Source: an uncultured Alphaproteobacteria bacterium (GTDB taxonomy: Bacteria > Pseudomonadota > Alphaproteobacteria > HIMB59 > GCA-002718135). Taken from it: a DNA stretch of 52,927 bases. Position 1 is the stretch's first letter. Each line of letters opens with the position of its first letter. A program made the translations under genes and the position numbers. The stretch covers positions 1 to 52,927 of the forward strand of contig CACJTT010000008.1 of the NCBI GenBank assembly GCA_902596365.1, given 5' to 3'. This document shows, piece after piece, positions 1 through 8,390 of this stretch. The notes below the pieces were generated by a model, which worked only from the letters and a program-made list of their open reading frames with translations, did not search any database and was not told the origin of the DNA.

Positions 1-2159
1 AAATTACCAATACTATTTATTGAGAGAGAAAAATTATTTTCTATTGAATTAGACTTATAAAAATCATTTGAATTATTTATAATTTCATTTGATAAATTTT
101 TAATTTCTATAAAATTACTTTTAATTTCATCTCTTTCAAATTTTGAAAGTTTGTAATTATTTAAACCATAAAATGGATGATGAGTAATTCCTGAAAATTT
201 TTCATTAAATTTTTCAAGTATTATTTTTAACATGTCTAAACGGCTACATGCATCTTCTAATTGAATTTTAGATATGTTTTCGCAATCTGGAAGATATAAT
301 TTTTTAAGAACATTCATACTATCTTCACAATATTGCTGATTATTGATAGCAGCCCAAAAAATCTCTTGAATAGTTAATCCTGTTGATCCAAAATTTTTAT
401 TTACATCATTTACATAATCATTAAGTTTATTTCTATTTCTTTTTAATTCTTCAATATTTTGATCAAATTCTTCTGGTGAACGTTTCTTTGTTTTTTCTAA
501 TCTTCTTTTTAAATCCTCAACAACTTGTTTTCTTTTTGAATTATAAGCATGTAGCCTTAAGCAAAATTCACCTAAACCAACATCATCTAATCGCTTATAA
601 ACTACATCTAAAGCAGCAGCTTTAGCTGATACAAAAAGTATTTTTTTTCCTTGAGCTAAAGCTGCGCCTACAATGTTTGCAATAGTTTGAGATTTTCCAG
701 TACCTGGGGGGCCCTTTAAAACTAAATTTTTGTTTTGAAGAACATCTACAACTGCACTGTGTTGTGATGAGTCACTATCTAAAATTAAATATGGTGCAAC
801 TTTTTGAATATCATCATTATCTATCTGATAATCTTCCTGATAACCAAGGGAGTCATTTGATGATCCAAAAGCAATCTCATTAATAATATCACTTCCTAAA
901 AGATCATCCGCATTTGGCCAACTATTTACATCTAAATCCTGGTACATGAGGATGTTTAAATATTGAAAATGTCCTATTGTTACAAATTTTCTAACTTTCC
1001 AATTTTGTTGATTTGATATTACTTTTTCAATTTTTTTAAAATATTCCTCTGGCTTATCTTCCTCACCAAATTCTGGTAGATTTATATTAAAATCTCTCTT
1101 TAATCTTTCTACTAATGTTAGGTTAACTACAGCAGGCTCTCCTGATGTTTCTATTGAATAAACAAAACCCTTTGGCTTTCTAATTCTTTCTAAATCTACA
1201 GGCTGAATTAGTATAGGGGAGAATATTTTTTTTTCAGAATTTTTATCTTCGTACCATTCTAAAAAACCAAAAACAATATGCAGTGTGTTAATACCTTTTT
1301 CATCATAACTTTCTCGATACTTTCTTCTAACTGTTTCAAGATTTTTAAATAATTCATCTGCAAATAACAAAGTTTGCATTTTTTTATCCATCCACTTACT
1401 TTTATTTTTACCATCTAGTAGAGTTGGCATTTCATAACTAGGATCTAATTTACATTTAATTGCATATTCTTTTTTAGACATTACATCAGGAGATCTTCTC
1501 TTCTCCATTCCTAATTTTTCTCTTAATCTATCTTTTAAATCTCTTAGAATTATTTGTGATTTTTTTGATAAACCATCATCGTCATCTGGTAATTTATTGA
1601 GTTCTTCTAAATAAATCTCATCTTCAATTTTAGCTAATTCAAGTTCATTCAAAAATTTTTCTGTTTGCTCATCTTTAGGATTATTTTCTGGATCAGGTAG
1701 TGATAAAAATTGTAAAGGTTTATTGTCATTTAATTTTTGATATAGTATGTCAATAATTTCATCTATTAATCTTACTTGGTTCTTGTTAGTTTCACGATGT
1801 TTAAAAGAAACTAATGGATTTTTTCCAGTCAAATCTAATAGCTTTAACCTTAGATCTTCTAAGGTTTTTTTTACATTTTCTTTTCTTTCAGTTGAATATT
1901 CTTTTTTAGACTCTTCAATAGGTGAAGAATTTTCAAAACCTTTAGCTTTAATCATCTCTATTTCTTTTTTGTATGAATTTTTTGTTTCATCTTTTTTAGT
2001 TTTGATCTTTTTCTTTTTTTTCTTAATTGTATTTTTTTTAATATCTACTATGCCTCTGCATGTAGGGAATTTTTTACAACCATAGAATTTATTACCAACA
2101 TTAAAACCTTTCGTAGCCGTCCTAAGAGTCATTCCTGAACCGCACTTAGGACACTTCAT
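1..2159 (-). CDS. DUF4011-type superfamily 1 helicase with N-terminal zinc ribbon (3' end outside window)
   Basis: The frame is open from an ATG at 2159 to the left edge, so about 719 N-terminal residues are visible. Residues 1-40 form a topoisomerase-I-type zinc ribbon with Cys 3, 6, 28 and 34. From about residue 100 the motif LLDLTGKNPLVSF is characteristic of DUF4011. A P-loop, GPPGTGKS, lies at residues 483-490, followed by QTIANI and an ILFVSAK segment as in Upf1-like SF1 helicases. Relatives of this family often continue into helicase motifs, a Vsr-like nuclease and DUF3320, and some lie in phage-defence loci; those parts would be beyond the window and are not seen. Family assignment is firm; a defence or repair role is inference. 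Confidence 0.85.
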   Translation of the reverse strand, partial: MKCPKCGSGMTLRTATKGFNVGNKFYGCKKFPTCRGIVDIKKNTIKKKKKKIKTKKDETKNSYKKEIEMIKAKGFENSSPIEESKKEYSTERKENVKKTLEDLRLKLLDLTGKNPLVSFKHRETNKNQVRLIDEIIDILYQKLNDNKPLQFLSLPDPENNPKDEQTEKFLNELELAKIEDEIYLEELNKLPDDDDGLSKKSQIILRDLKDRLREKLGMEKRRSPDVMSKKEYAIKCKLDPSYEMPTLLDGKNKSKWMDKKMQTLLFADELFKNLETVRRKYRESYDEKGINTLHIVFGFLEWYEDKNSEKKIFSPILIQPVDLERIRKPKGFVYSIETSGEPAVVNLTLVERLKRDFNINLPEFGEEDKPEEYFKKIEKVISNQQNWKVRKFVTIGHFQYLNILMYQDLDVNSWPNADDLLGSDIINEIAFGSSNDSLGYQEDYQIDNDDIQKVAPYLILDSDSSQHSAVVDVLQNKNLVLKGPPGTGKSQTIANIVGAALAQGKKILFVSAKAAALDVVYKRLDDVGLGEFCLRLHAYNSKRKQVVEDLKRRLEKTKKRSPEEFDQNIEELKRNRNKLNDYVNDVNKNFGSTGLTIQEIFWAAINNQQYCEDSMNVLKKLYLPDCENISKIQLEDACSRLDMLKIILEKFNEKFSGITHHPFYGLNNYKLSKFERDEIKSNFIEIKNLSNEIINNSNDFYKSNSIENNFSLSINSIGN

Positions 2160-2243
2160 ATTATGAATAATATGAGATTAGATAGAATAAATCAATTATT
2201 TGATTGGTTATTTAATAATTATTTAATATAATATTTTGTCTTC

Positions 2244-2540
2244 ATGATTAAGGCTATTTTTGCTAGTTTTTACCTAATATTTTTCATCCTATATCTTTAT
2301 AATGTTTTTTTTAATGATAATTACATGACATTTGAGTTGTGGTTAATATCAATTATTTACCTTGTACCTTATTCCTATGATTTAACAAAATTAAGAAAAA
2401 GTCGAGTGGATTATGAGTCATTAGATGGTATAGAAAAGTTTACTGAAATAAATACTATAAAGTCTCTCAAAATTATTCATCAGCCAATATTAATTATAAT
2501 TATGGTGATAGTTTGTTTAATTATTTCTTTTATAGTTTAA
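2244..2540 (+). CDS. small hypothetical membrane protein (98 aa)
   Basis: I do not recognise this protein. It has hydrophobic segments at about residues 4-22 and 30-45, a charged stretch (KLRKSRVDYESLDGIEKF) around residues 49-67, and a C-terminal hydrophobic helix at about 78-98. That suggests a three-span inner-membrane protein. It is divergent from the helicase at 2159 with only 84 bp between the two starts, so promoters for both must lie there. No ribosome binding site is obvious and no partner is evident, so no function is proposed. Confidence 0.6.
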   Translation: MIKAIFASFYLIFFILYLYNVFFNDNYMTFELWLISIIYLVPYSYDLTKLRKSRVDYESLDGIEKFTEINTIKSLKIIHQPILIIIMVIVCLIISFIV

Positions 2541-2698
2541 AAATCTTCTCTTATTAAATTAAAAAAAAGTAAATTATCAACTGGACTTTTTTTGAAATAA
2601 ATTTTTAAATTTTATAGTTTTAATAATGTTGATTAATTTTAAAAAAATTTTTTTTAATATGTACATAGGTATTAAATAAATAAGCACCAACTCAGTTA

Positions 2699-3022
2699 TC
2701 ATAAGAATTTATTTCTCATTAAACTAAGATATGTATAAATTATTAGAGGAATGGTGAATAATAACCCTATAAGAGATAATAAGAAAATTAACGGACCTAG
2801 TATTTTAGGTTCTCCCATAAAGTTAGCAATGCATTTATCCTGCATAGTGCCATATTCAGTAGCATACGTATCTTCATTGAGGGCATCTTTACAATATTCG
2901 ACTGCGTCTGCATGTAATGGTGTGTTAATAAAATTTTCAACAAAATTGATTGGTATACTAAAAGTAATCAAACTGAATAAAACTGGTATTGATAAGAAGT
3001 AGAACCAGAAACTTTTTAGCAT
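2699..3022 (-). CDS. small hypothetical membrane protein (107 aa)
   Basis: Unrecognised. A hydrophobic helix at residues 5-27 is followed by a polar loop (about 30-72) with two cysteines (in EYCKDALN and DKCIANF) that could form a disulfide if the loop is periplasmic, and then hydrophobic helices at about 75-98. Its start overlaps the stop of the upstream 93-aa membrane protein by one base, so the two are probably translated together and may form a complex. An overlapping plus-strand frame is its shadow. Confidence 0.6.
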   Translation of the reverse strand: MLKSFWFYFLSIPVLFSLITFSIPINFVENFINTPLHADAVEYCKDALNEDTYATEYGTMQDKCIANFMGEPKILGPLIFLLSLIGLLFTIPLIIYTYLSLMRNKFL

Positions 3023-3303
3023 TAGTCTAGAACAAAGTAATCAGACTGTATGTAAATATTAAATCCTGCCCAGATTGTTGTGAAGACGGTTAAGAAAAGA
3101 ACCACATATAATATTTCTTTTAATCCTGGAGATGGCTCAATAGCTATTTTGTGTAAGTAATACAACCACCCTCCTACAGCTAAGCTTGTTATTAAAAAGG
3201 TAATCATTGAAAAATATTCAGTTTCTGCTGCAGCAATGCTGCTGAGTATTAATAAAACAAGGTAAGTTGAGCTAAAAAGAAAAAAACGAGAAAGTGCAAT
3301 CAT
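3022..3303 (-). CDS. small hypothetical membrane protein (93 aa)
   Basis: Unrecognised protein with three likely membrane spans (about residues 5-25, 32-50 and 65-84) and short charged loops (KIAIEPSPGLKE). It is the first gene of a two-gene unit with the 107-aa membrane protein, whose start overlaps its stop codon. The spacer upstream carries a palindromic repeat element at 3333-3403. The membrane topology is what the sequence shows; no role can be assigned. Confidence 0.6.
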   Translation of the reverse strand: MIALSRFFLFSSTYLVLLILSSIAAAETEYFSMITFLITSLAVGGWLYYLHKIAIEPSPGLKEILYVVLFLTVFTTIWAGFNIYIQSDYFVLD

Positions 3304-3332
3304 AGTGTCTCCGAGTAAGTGAGAATATTTAA

Positions 3333-3403
3333 TGGCACTGCGAAGGAGTAATAAATGAAATTTACGACGACAACATAATGAATATTCCTTCTACACAGTG
3401 CCA
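3333..3403 (+). repeat. dispersed 71-72 bp palindrome-ended element, copy 1
   Basis: Perfect 8-bp inverted ends TGGCACTG (3333-3340) and CAGTGCCA (3396-3403) bound a 71-bp element. Just inside the left end is CGAAGGAGTAATAAATG, with an AGGAG motif and an ATG opening only a 7-codon frame. In this copy GAAGGA also pairs with TCCTTC near the right end, giving a long hairpin followed by ATATTTTTT. Two relatives of nearly identical length are at 11489 and 21652. All three have the AGGAG side on the + strand. Confidence 0.75.
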
Positions 3404-3481
3404 CGTATATTTTTTAAATTTCAAATTAGGCAAGTTCGAGGTTCAATTGTGTTCGTTTTAAGAAATTTAAAATATTATTTT

Positions 3482-3509
3482 TTGACACACTTTAGCCTTA
3501 GTGTTAATG
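3482..3509 (+). promoter_or_regulatory. candidate sigma-70 promoter for the response regulator
   Basis: TTGACA at 3482-3487 is a perfect -35 hexamer. After a 16-bp spacer TTAATG at 3504-3509 is a partial -10 match. The ATG of the response regulator follows 44 bp later, after an AGAAAGGAAAA ribosome binding site. The -10 is weak, so this is a candidate only. Confidence 0.35.
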
Positions 3510-3553
3510 TTAATTCCTTCGAAGGTTTTTTGGTTGATTAAGAGAAAGGAAAA

Positions 3554-4249
3554 ATGGCTATAATATCAATAATAGACGACAATACATCCATACTAACATC
3601 ATTATCACTTCAATTTCAATCTAAGGGGTACAAAACAATTACCTTTGCTGATCCAGAAAAAGCATTACTGTATCACGAAGATAAACCTGCAGATGCCTAT
3701 GTTATTGATATGAAAATGCCCAAGTTAACGGGGTTTGAATTCTATAAAGACTTATGTGCGGTCCTTAATAAAGATAAGCTACCTGCTCTCTTCTTAACAG
3801 CCGTTGATAATCTTGAAGAAAGAGCTTTAAAAGACACCACCATTGGTGATTATGTCTTAAAACCCTATAGTTTTAATATTCTCTTTGCCCGATTAGAAAA
3901 AGTCATGAGCTACTTTGAGAAACATAAAAAGGATAAAGTCTACCGACTTGGTAATTTAGAGCTTTTAGAAGAACAAATACTTTGTCGTTGGTTTGGAAAA
4001 AGTATTGAATTAACGAAAACAGAATTTGCTTTACTAAGACAGTTAGTGAAGCGTCCACGTGTTGTTTATACTCGAGATCAACTCCTTGATGTATGTTATT
4101 CACATGATATTGCCGTAACTGATCGTAATATTGACTCTCATATCAAACGTCTTCGTAAAAAATTTCGTCATGCACGTCCTGATATAGATTTTAATCGTAT
4201 AACCACGCATTATGGTTCTGGTTATGCTTGGTCGCCTCAATCAGCATAA
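3554..4249 (+). CDS. OmpR-family response regulator, ChvI-like
   Basis: This is a two-component DNA-binding response regulator of 231 residues. The receiver domain (about 1-120) has the acidic pair Asp8/Asp9, phosphoacceptor Asp52 in VIDMKMP, Thr82 and Lys103 in LKPYS. The winged-helix output domain (about 130-228) has the TKTEFALLRQL and SHIKRLRKKF elements of the OmpR/PhoB class. Among alphaproteobacteria ChvI is the closest type I recognise, but the match is general. No histidine kinase gene is adjacent, so the partner lies elsewhere. A good ribosome binding site (AAAGGA) precedes the ATG. Confidence 0.85.
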   Translation: MAIISIIDDNTSILTSLSLQFQSKGYKTITFADPEKALLYHEDKPADAYVIDMKMPKLTGFEFYKDLCAVLNKDKLPALFLTAVDNLEERALKDTTIGDYVLKPYSFNILFARLEKVMSYFEKHKKDKVYRLGNLELLEEQILCRWFGKSIELTKTEFALLRQLVKRPRVVYTRDQLLDVCYSHDIAVTDRNIDSHIKRLRKKFRHARPDIDFNRITTHYGSGYAWSPQSA

Positions 4250-4278
4250 ATGAATAAAACGTTGAGGAGCTCTTGATA

Positions 4279-5175
4279 TTAAAGAGTTTCTTTTAAAAGT
4301 ATAATCTCTGTTTTAACATTCATAAACTCCTCAACAAGTTCATAACAAAATAAAATTTTATTTTGAGAAGATATATAATAGGCATTAATATCTCCATCAC
4401 AACTTTCAAAACTTAAAATGTAATCTTCCCTTAATTTAACTTGAGCTATGACATTTTGTAAAAAATATAAAATTGTAGGTCTAGCGTAATCCTCAAAAAA
4501 TTGATGAATGTTAATATTTGTGTATTGAAATTCTAATTCAATCTTTTGAACATAATCATCTATGTACACTTCCCAAAATTCATACTCATCACCTTCTGCA
4601 GAGCCTTTGAAAACATTCCACCAGGCATCACTCATTTGTAAGTAATTGTAGTCACACTGATTATCTAAGACGTATTCAAGTCCTCTTTTGGTAATATACT
4701 TATCAAAAACTTCAGGATTTGAGCCTTTCATAAAACATGCGATGTTAAAAAATCTTTTGTTATCTGTTGAGTGAATTGTGTATTCAGATTCTTTGACTCC
4801 ATAAATTTCTGAAGTATCTCTTCCTAACAAAGTTAAGTAATAATAGTAATCTGAAATTCCTTTTATAACTTTATGAGGTTCTTCAGCATAAAATTCATAA
4901 TCTTCATAAGAAGCATATTCTTCTGGTACTTGAATTAATGACCAAGCCATAAAGCTATCAGCTACATCTTCTTCATTGTTAAAAATTGGTACATTAAATT
5001 CATCAACAATCAGATGACCAATTTCATGAAATATAATGCCCATAGAGGCATTTGTTGCAAACTCATATATTTCATCAATATCTTTTTGAGTTAACTTATA
5101 ATCTTCATTTGCAATTGCAAAATTTCCAAAAGAAAAAATTAGAAAAATAATTATAGATTTAATAAATTTTTTCAT
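4279..5175 (-). CDS. secreted DUF4344-type putative metallopeptidase
   Basis: The start is placed at the ATG at 5175 because it opens a clear signal peptide (MKKFIKSIIIFLIFSFGNFAIA); a longer frame to 5286 would run into the divergent gene at 5231. The 298-aa product has the zinc motif HEIGH (His50, Glu51, His54) followed by an NNEEDVADSF segment that can supply a Glu third ligand. This arrangement is what I know of DUF4344 putative metallopeptidases. It should be a periplasmic or secreted zinc peptidase; the substrate is unknown. It converges on the response regulator with a 29-bp gap. Confidence 0.7.
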   Translation of the reverse strand: MKKFIKSIIIFLIFSFGNFAIANEDYKLTQKDIDEIYEFATNASMGIIFHEIGHLIVDEFNVPIFNNEEDVADSFMAWSLIQVPEEYASYEDYEFYAEEPHKVIKGISDYYYYLTLLGRDTSEIYGVKESEYTIHSTDNKRFFNIACFMKGSNPEVFDKYITKRGLEYVLDNQCDYNYLQMSDAWWNVFKGSAEGDEYEFWEVYIDDYVQKIELEFQYTNINIHQFFEDYARPTILYFLQNVIAQVKLREDYILSFESCDGDINAYYISSQNKILFCYELVEEFMNVKTEIILLKETL

Positions 5176-5230
5176 GAAACTATCATAATATGAGCATGGT
5201 TTTGACTCAATTAAAATATAAAGTTTTTTT

Positions 5231-5920
5231 GTGGCAGAGATAACTAAACGAATTGTATTATTTTTAATATCACTTGTATTAATCATATTATATCTTGTCT
5301 CTGCTGCACCCTCCTATGCTGAAATAACTTATGAATACGAAACAACAGAAAAACATGTTCGTTTTTATACAATTGACTGGATAGTTGAAAAAGATAATTC
5401 GGATATGCCTTATGTATGTGGGACAAAAGTCTCAACTTTTGATATGAGCGGAAGAAAGATTGTTTTTGAATATTATTATCTTTTAAAAGAAAATAATGCG
5501 ATCGTGACACGTTTTGATGTCAGCGCAATACAAATGAGTGTTATGGATCCAGATTCTCATGAATTAGATGTGTATGATATAAAGTTATATGGATCTATCA
5601 TTACCAAAGATGATAAGGAAATTTTAGCGGGTATTCGTAATACACAGAGTAGTTATAAGGGTGTTGGTGCGGAATTTTATGAATTAGATAGAGAAGGAAA
5701 TACGAACATTATCAAAACTCTCTACAAGGGTAGATACGAAATTGAGTTATATACCATTCCAGGTGTAAGCTTTAAAGTTCCTATACGAGTTAATTTACAA
5801 TATCGAAAAGAACAAGAATACAAAATTGATGACTGTATTGCTAAATTAATTGTTCGATATAAAGAGGAAAAAGAATCAGGAATTTATATAAGTGAAGATT
5901 TTGCCCATAGAGTTGGATAA
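5231..5920 (+). CDS. exported protein of unknown function (229 aa)
   Basis: I do not recognise this family. The start is GTG. Residues 1-30 form a signal peptide (positive start, hydrophobic core, ending PSYAE). The remainder is polar and beta-rich, with alternating segments such as VFEYYYLL, LDVYDIKLYG and YEIELYTIPG, suggesting a soluble periplasmic beta-domain. It is divergent from the DUF4344 peptidase (55 bp apart) and 22 bp upstream of the AlkB-like gene, so it could be cotranscribed with the latter. No strong ribosome binding site is visible before the GTG. Confidence 0.65.
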   Translation: MAEITKRIVLFLISLVLIILYLVSAAPSYAEITYEYETTEKHVRFYTIDWIVEKDNSDMPYVCGTKVSTFDMSGRKIVFEYYYLLKENNAIVTRFDVSAIQMSVMDPDSHELDVYDIKLYGSIITKDDKEILAGIRNTQSSYKGVGAEFYELDREGNTNIIKTLYKGRYEIELYTIPGVSFKVPIRVNLQYRKEQEYKIDDCIAKLIVRYKEEKESGIYISEDFAHRVG

Positions 5921-5942
5921 AAAATAATATATATATAGGATA

Positions 5943-6956
5943 ATGTTTTTTTATCTTGTAACACCTTTAATTTTAATCGCATCCAGTTCGCTTGGTCTTC
6001 TTATCAATCCTTCTTGGTCTGTGTCTCCTTTTATTTGGGTTTTTATTTTAGTGCCAATTATTGATTTGGTGTTACCATATTTAAGTAAGCAAGATGTGGA
6101 TTTGAGAGAAAATGTGTTGCATAATTTTTCTATTCTCATCATCTTGCCTTGTATTTTATTCTTAATTGTTTTTGGGTTAATCGTAGTTTCTGATTCTAGT
6201 ATAAGTATCTTGGTTGCAGCTGCTTTAGGTGCTGCTGTCGGAATGTCAGGTGGCTCAATTGGTATTACTACAGCTCACGAACTCATTCATCGACAGAATA
6301 AATATATGCGTGGTATTGGTATTTTATTATTAGTATTATGTTGTTATGGTCATTTTCGTATTGAGCATGTTTACGGTCACCATAAACATGTAGCAACAAA
6401 AGAAGATCCAGCTACAGCAAGAAGAGGTGAAAATTTTTATTTATATTTCATTCGTTGTGTCATTAATAGTGTGATTTCTTCTTGGCATATTGAAAAAAAT
6501 ATTCTTGATAAAAAAAATATCAGTACATTAAGCCCACAAAACAGAATGTTACATTATTTTATTTTAGAAATTATTTTTTTATTCATTGCATTTTTTGTTG
6601 CTGGTATTAACGGCTTAATATTTGTTATCTTGCATTCTTTTGTTTCAATTATTTTACTAGAACTTGTGAATTATATTCAACATTATGGTTTAGAGAGAAA
6701 AATGCAGAATGGAAAATACGAGCGATTTACTGATCATCACTCATGGAATAGCCGCCATATATCAGCTAATTGGTCGACATTTAATTTAGGTTTGCACGCA
6801 GAACACCATCAAAGTGCATCCAAGCATTACCCATTATTATCACAAGAAGAGAAAGTAATTGAAATGCCAGCAAATTATTCCATTATGCTAATAATGGCTT
6901 TAATTCCACCATTATGGTTTTTTATAATGGATAGAAAATTAGCATCTCTTAATTAA
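5943..6956 (+). CDS. AlkB-like membrane di-iron alkane/xylene monooxygenase
   Basis: This 337-aa integral membrane protein has the histidine boxes of the membrane-bound di-iron hydroxylase family: HELIH (112-116), EHVYGHHKH (141-149), DHH (264-266) and HAEHH (285-289), plus NYIQHYGL (243-250), which matches the NYIEHYGL signature of alkane hydroxylases. The family hydroxylates terminal carbons of alkanes or methyl-aromatics using electrons from rubredoxin. It is shorter than the roughly 400-residue type enzymes. No rubredoxin or rubredoxin reductase gene is in the window, so the electron donor must be encoded elsewhere. The histidine boxes are firm; the substrate is not known. Confidence 0.85.
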   Translation: MFFYLVTPLILIASSSLGLLINPSWSVSPFIWVFILVPIIDLVLPYLSKQDVDLRENVLHNFSILIILPCILFLIVFGLIVVSDSSISILVAAALGAAVGMSGGSIGITTAHELIHRQNKYMRGIGILLLVLCCYGHFRIEHVYGHHKHVATKEDPATARRGENFYLYFIRCVINSVISSWHIEKNILDKKNISTLSPQNRMLHYFILEIIFLFIAFFVAGINGLIFVILHSFVSIILLELVNYIQHYGLERKMQNGKYERFTDHHSWNSRHISANWSTFNLGLHAEHHQSASKHYPLLSQEEKVIEMPANYSIMLIMALIPPLWFFIMDRKLASLN

Positions 6957-6971
6957 TATGAGTTATTTTTA

Positions 6972-6996
6972 ATGCTGGGATATTTAATCCCAGCAT
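6972..6996. terminator. bidirectional terminator hairpin
   Basis: ATGCTGGGAT (6972-6981) and ATCCCAGCAT (6987-6996) form a perfect 10-bp stem with a 5-nt loop. It is followed by a T-rich tract on the + strand and preceded by A/T-rich sequence on the other. It sits between the converging AlkB-like gene and the 136-aa membrane protein and can serve both. Confidence 0.85.
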
Positions 6997-7008
6997 ATTT
7001 ATAATTTT

Positions 7009-7419
7009 TTAAGCGTAGATTGTATCAGAAAGTCTAAATATTAGGATAGCTGCGATAGCAACAAAAACGTGCCCTACTACTTCATCGCCAACATCTGTTT
7101 TAGAGTCTGGATCAATTATTTTTAATCTGGTTCCCCAACTTAAAATTACCTGACATAATGATACAAGAAAGTTAAAGACAAAGAAAATCCAGCAACCAAG
7201 TGGTCCATTATCTCTGAAAATAATCCAAACACCTATGATAAGAGTTGGAAGAACAAAACTACCAACAATTCTTATAATTGGCACTGATTTTTCACCCAAA
7301 TCATATCTTGTAACAAGTTTATTTGGACTAAAAACAGTAAGTACTGTGTAATATCCCAAACCTAACATGCTTATGAGATATAAAACTAAATTTAATATTC
7401 CACCCCAAGCTTCAATCAT
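7009..7419 (-). CDS. hypothetical four-span membrane protein (136 aa)
   Basis: Unrecognised membrane protein. Hydrophobic segments lie at about residues 8-28, 48-67, 74-95 and 113-132, separated by charged loops (SPNKLVTRYDLGEKS, KIIDPDSKTDVGDE). A purine-rich AAGGGGG ribosome binding site lies just upstream of the ATG at 7419. It is monocistronic, with its 3' end facing the strong hairpin at 6972-6996. No function can be assigned from context. Confidence 0.6.
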   Translation of the reverse strand: MIEAWGGILNLVLYLISMLGLGYYTVLTVFSPNKLVTRYDLGEKSVPIIRIVGSFVLPTLIIGVWIIFRDNGPLGCWIFFVFNFLVSLCQVILSWGTRLKIIDPDSKTDVGDEVVGHVFVAIAAILIFRLSDTIYA

Positions 7420-7552
7420 TTTACCCCCTTAAATTTACTTCTATTTTAGATAATTATCATTAATGAGCTTTGTCAACATATTATCACTTTAGTGATCTAA
7501 AGATTGTATTACAATTAAAAAAAATATTAAACTTTATTAATAAGTAAAAAAT

Positions 7553-8320
7553 TTACCATCTTAAACTCATACAACTTAAACCTGCGTCAACTTTTGCAAT
7601 TTCATTAACTTTTACTTTTATAATATTATATTTTTTAGATAAAATCTCTTCTGCTCTAATAAAACCATCAGGAAGTAATAATTTATCATTTATTCTTAGA
7701 GAGTTTGATGCTCCCTCTTCTCCAATTGGCAATTCAATTAAGTCATAATTTGATTTCAAATAATCTAGTTTTGCCATTTTGTAGCTTACTAATATTACAT
7801 CATCATCTATTACGCTACATTCAGACTTAAAATGAAGAATGTTATCTGGTGTCATACATACATCGACTGTAGCACCCAGTTTTTTAAGAATATTTGATAA
7901 ATTTTCTGCACCCTCTTTATTTGTTCTATTTGAGAGACCTATAATAAAATGATTATTTAAATTTAAAATATCACCACCTTCAACAAAACCATTTTCTACT
8001 AATAATATATTATCAAAAAGATGTTTTATTTCTTCTTTGATAATATCTTTTTCACCATTTCTGGTTTGATCAAAAGGATTTAATATAATAATATTTGATT
8101 TATAGATAAGTGCTGGATCTTCCACAAATATGCTATCAGGATATTTTTCTAGTGGTTCTAATAAATTAATTTTTAAACCAGCTTCTTTAATTGCTTTTAT
8201 ATAATTGCTATGTTCGTTTATCACTATTTTATATTGAGGATGTAAATTTTTTGAACTTAATCCATTTTGAATGCTTTTATTTAGTTTTCTAATTATTGCA
8301 TTATTAAAATTATAGGCCAT
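7553..8320 (-). CDS. dimethylarginine dimethylaminohydrolase (DDAH) family amidinohydrolase
   Basis: DDAH hydrolyses methylated arginine to citrulline and methylamines within the guanidine-modifying (pentein) superfamily. The sequence shows the family's features: DSIFVEDPA near residue 63, an EGGDIL segment near 114, the catalytic His in ILHFKSECS and the catalytic Cys near the C-terminus in AGLSCMSLRW. Length, about 255 aa, is usual. I chose the ATG at 8320 (MAYNFNNAIIRK, matching the family N-terminus) over a GTG at 8332. The related arginine deiminase family is longer and less likely. The gene stands alone, divergent from the SMR-like gene. Confidence 0.82.
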   Translation of the reverse strand: MAYNFNNAIIRKLNKSIQNGLSSKNLHPQYKIVINEHSNYIKAIKEAGLKINLLEPLEKYPDSIFVEDPALIYKSNIIILNPFDQTRNGEKDIIKEEIKHLFDNILLVENGFVEGGDILNLNNHFIIGLSNRTNKEGAENLSNILKKLGATVDVCMTPDNILHFKSECSVIDDDVILVSYKMAKLDYLKSNYDLIELPIGEEGASNSLRINDKLLLPDGFIRAEEILSKKYNIIKVKVNEIAKVDAGLSCMSLRW

Positions 8321-8390
8321 ATTTATATTCACTTAAATTAAAAATCATTATACTAAATTAAAATTGACTACTTCAATATAAGATTTAAAA

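Noticed and set aside
1747-2085. Plus-strand frame of 112 codons rich in Phe, Leu and Ser
   Set aside because: It is the shadow of the Lys/Glu-rich N-terminal part of the minus-strand DUF4011 helicase, whose domains are clear.
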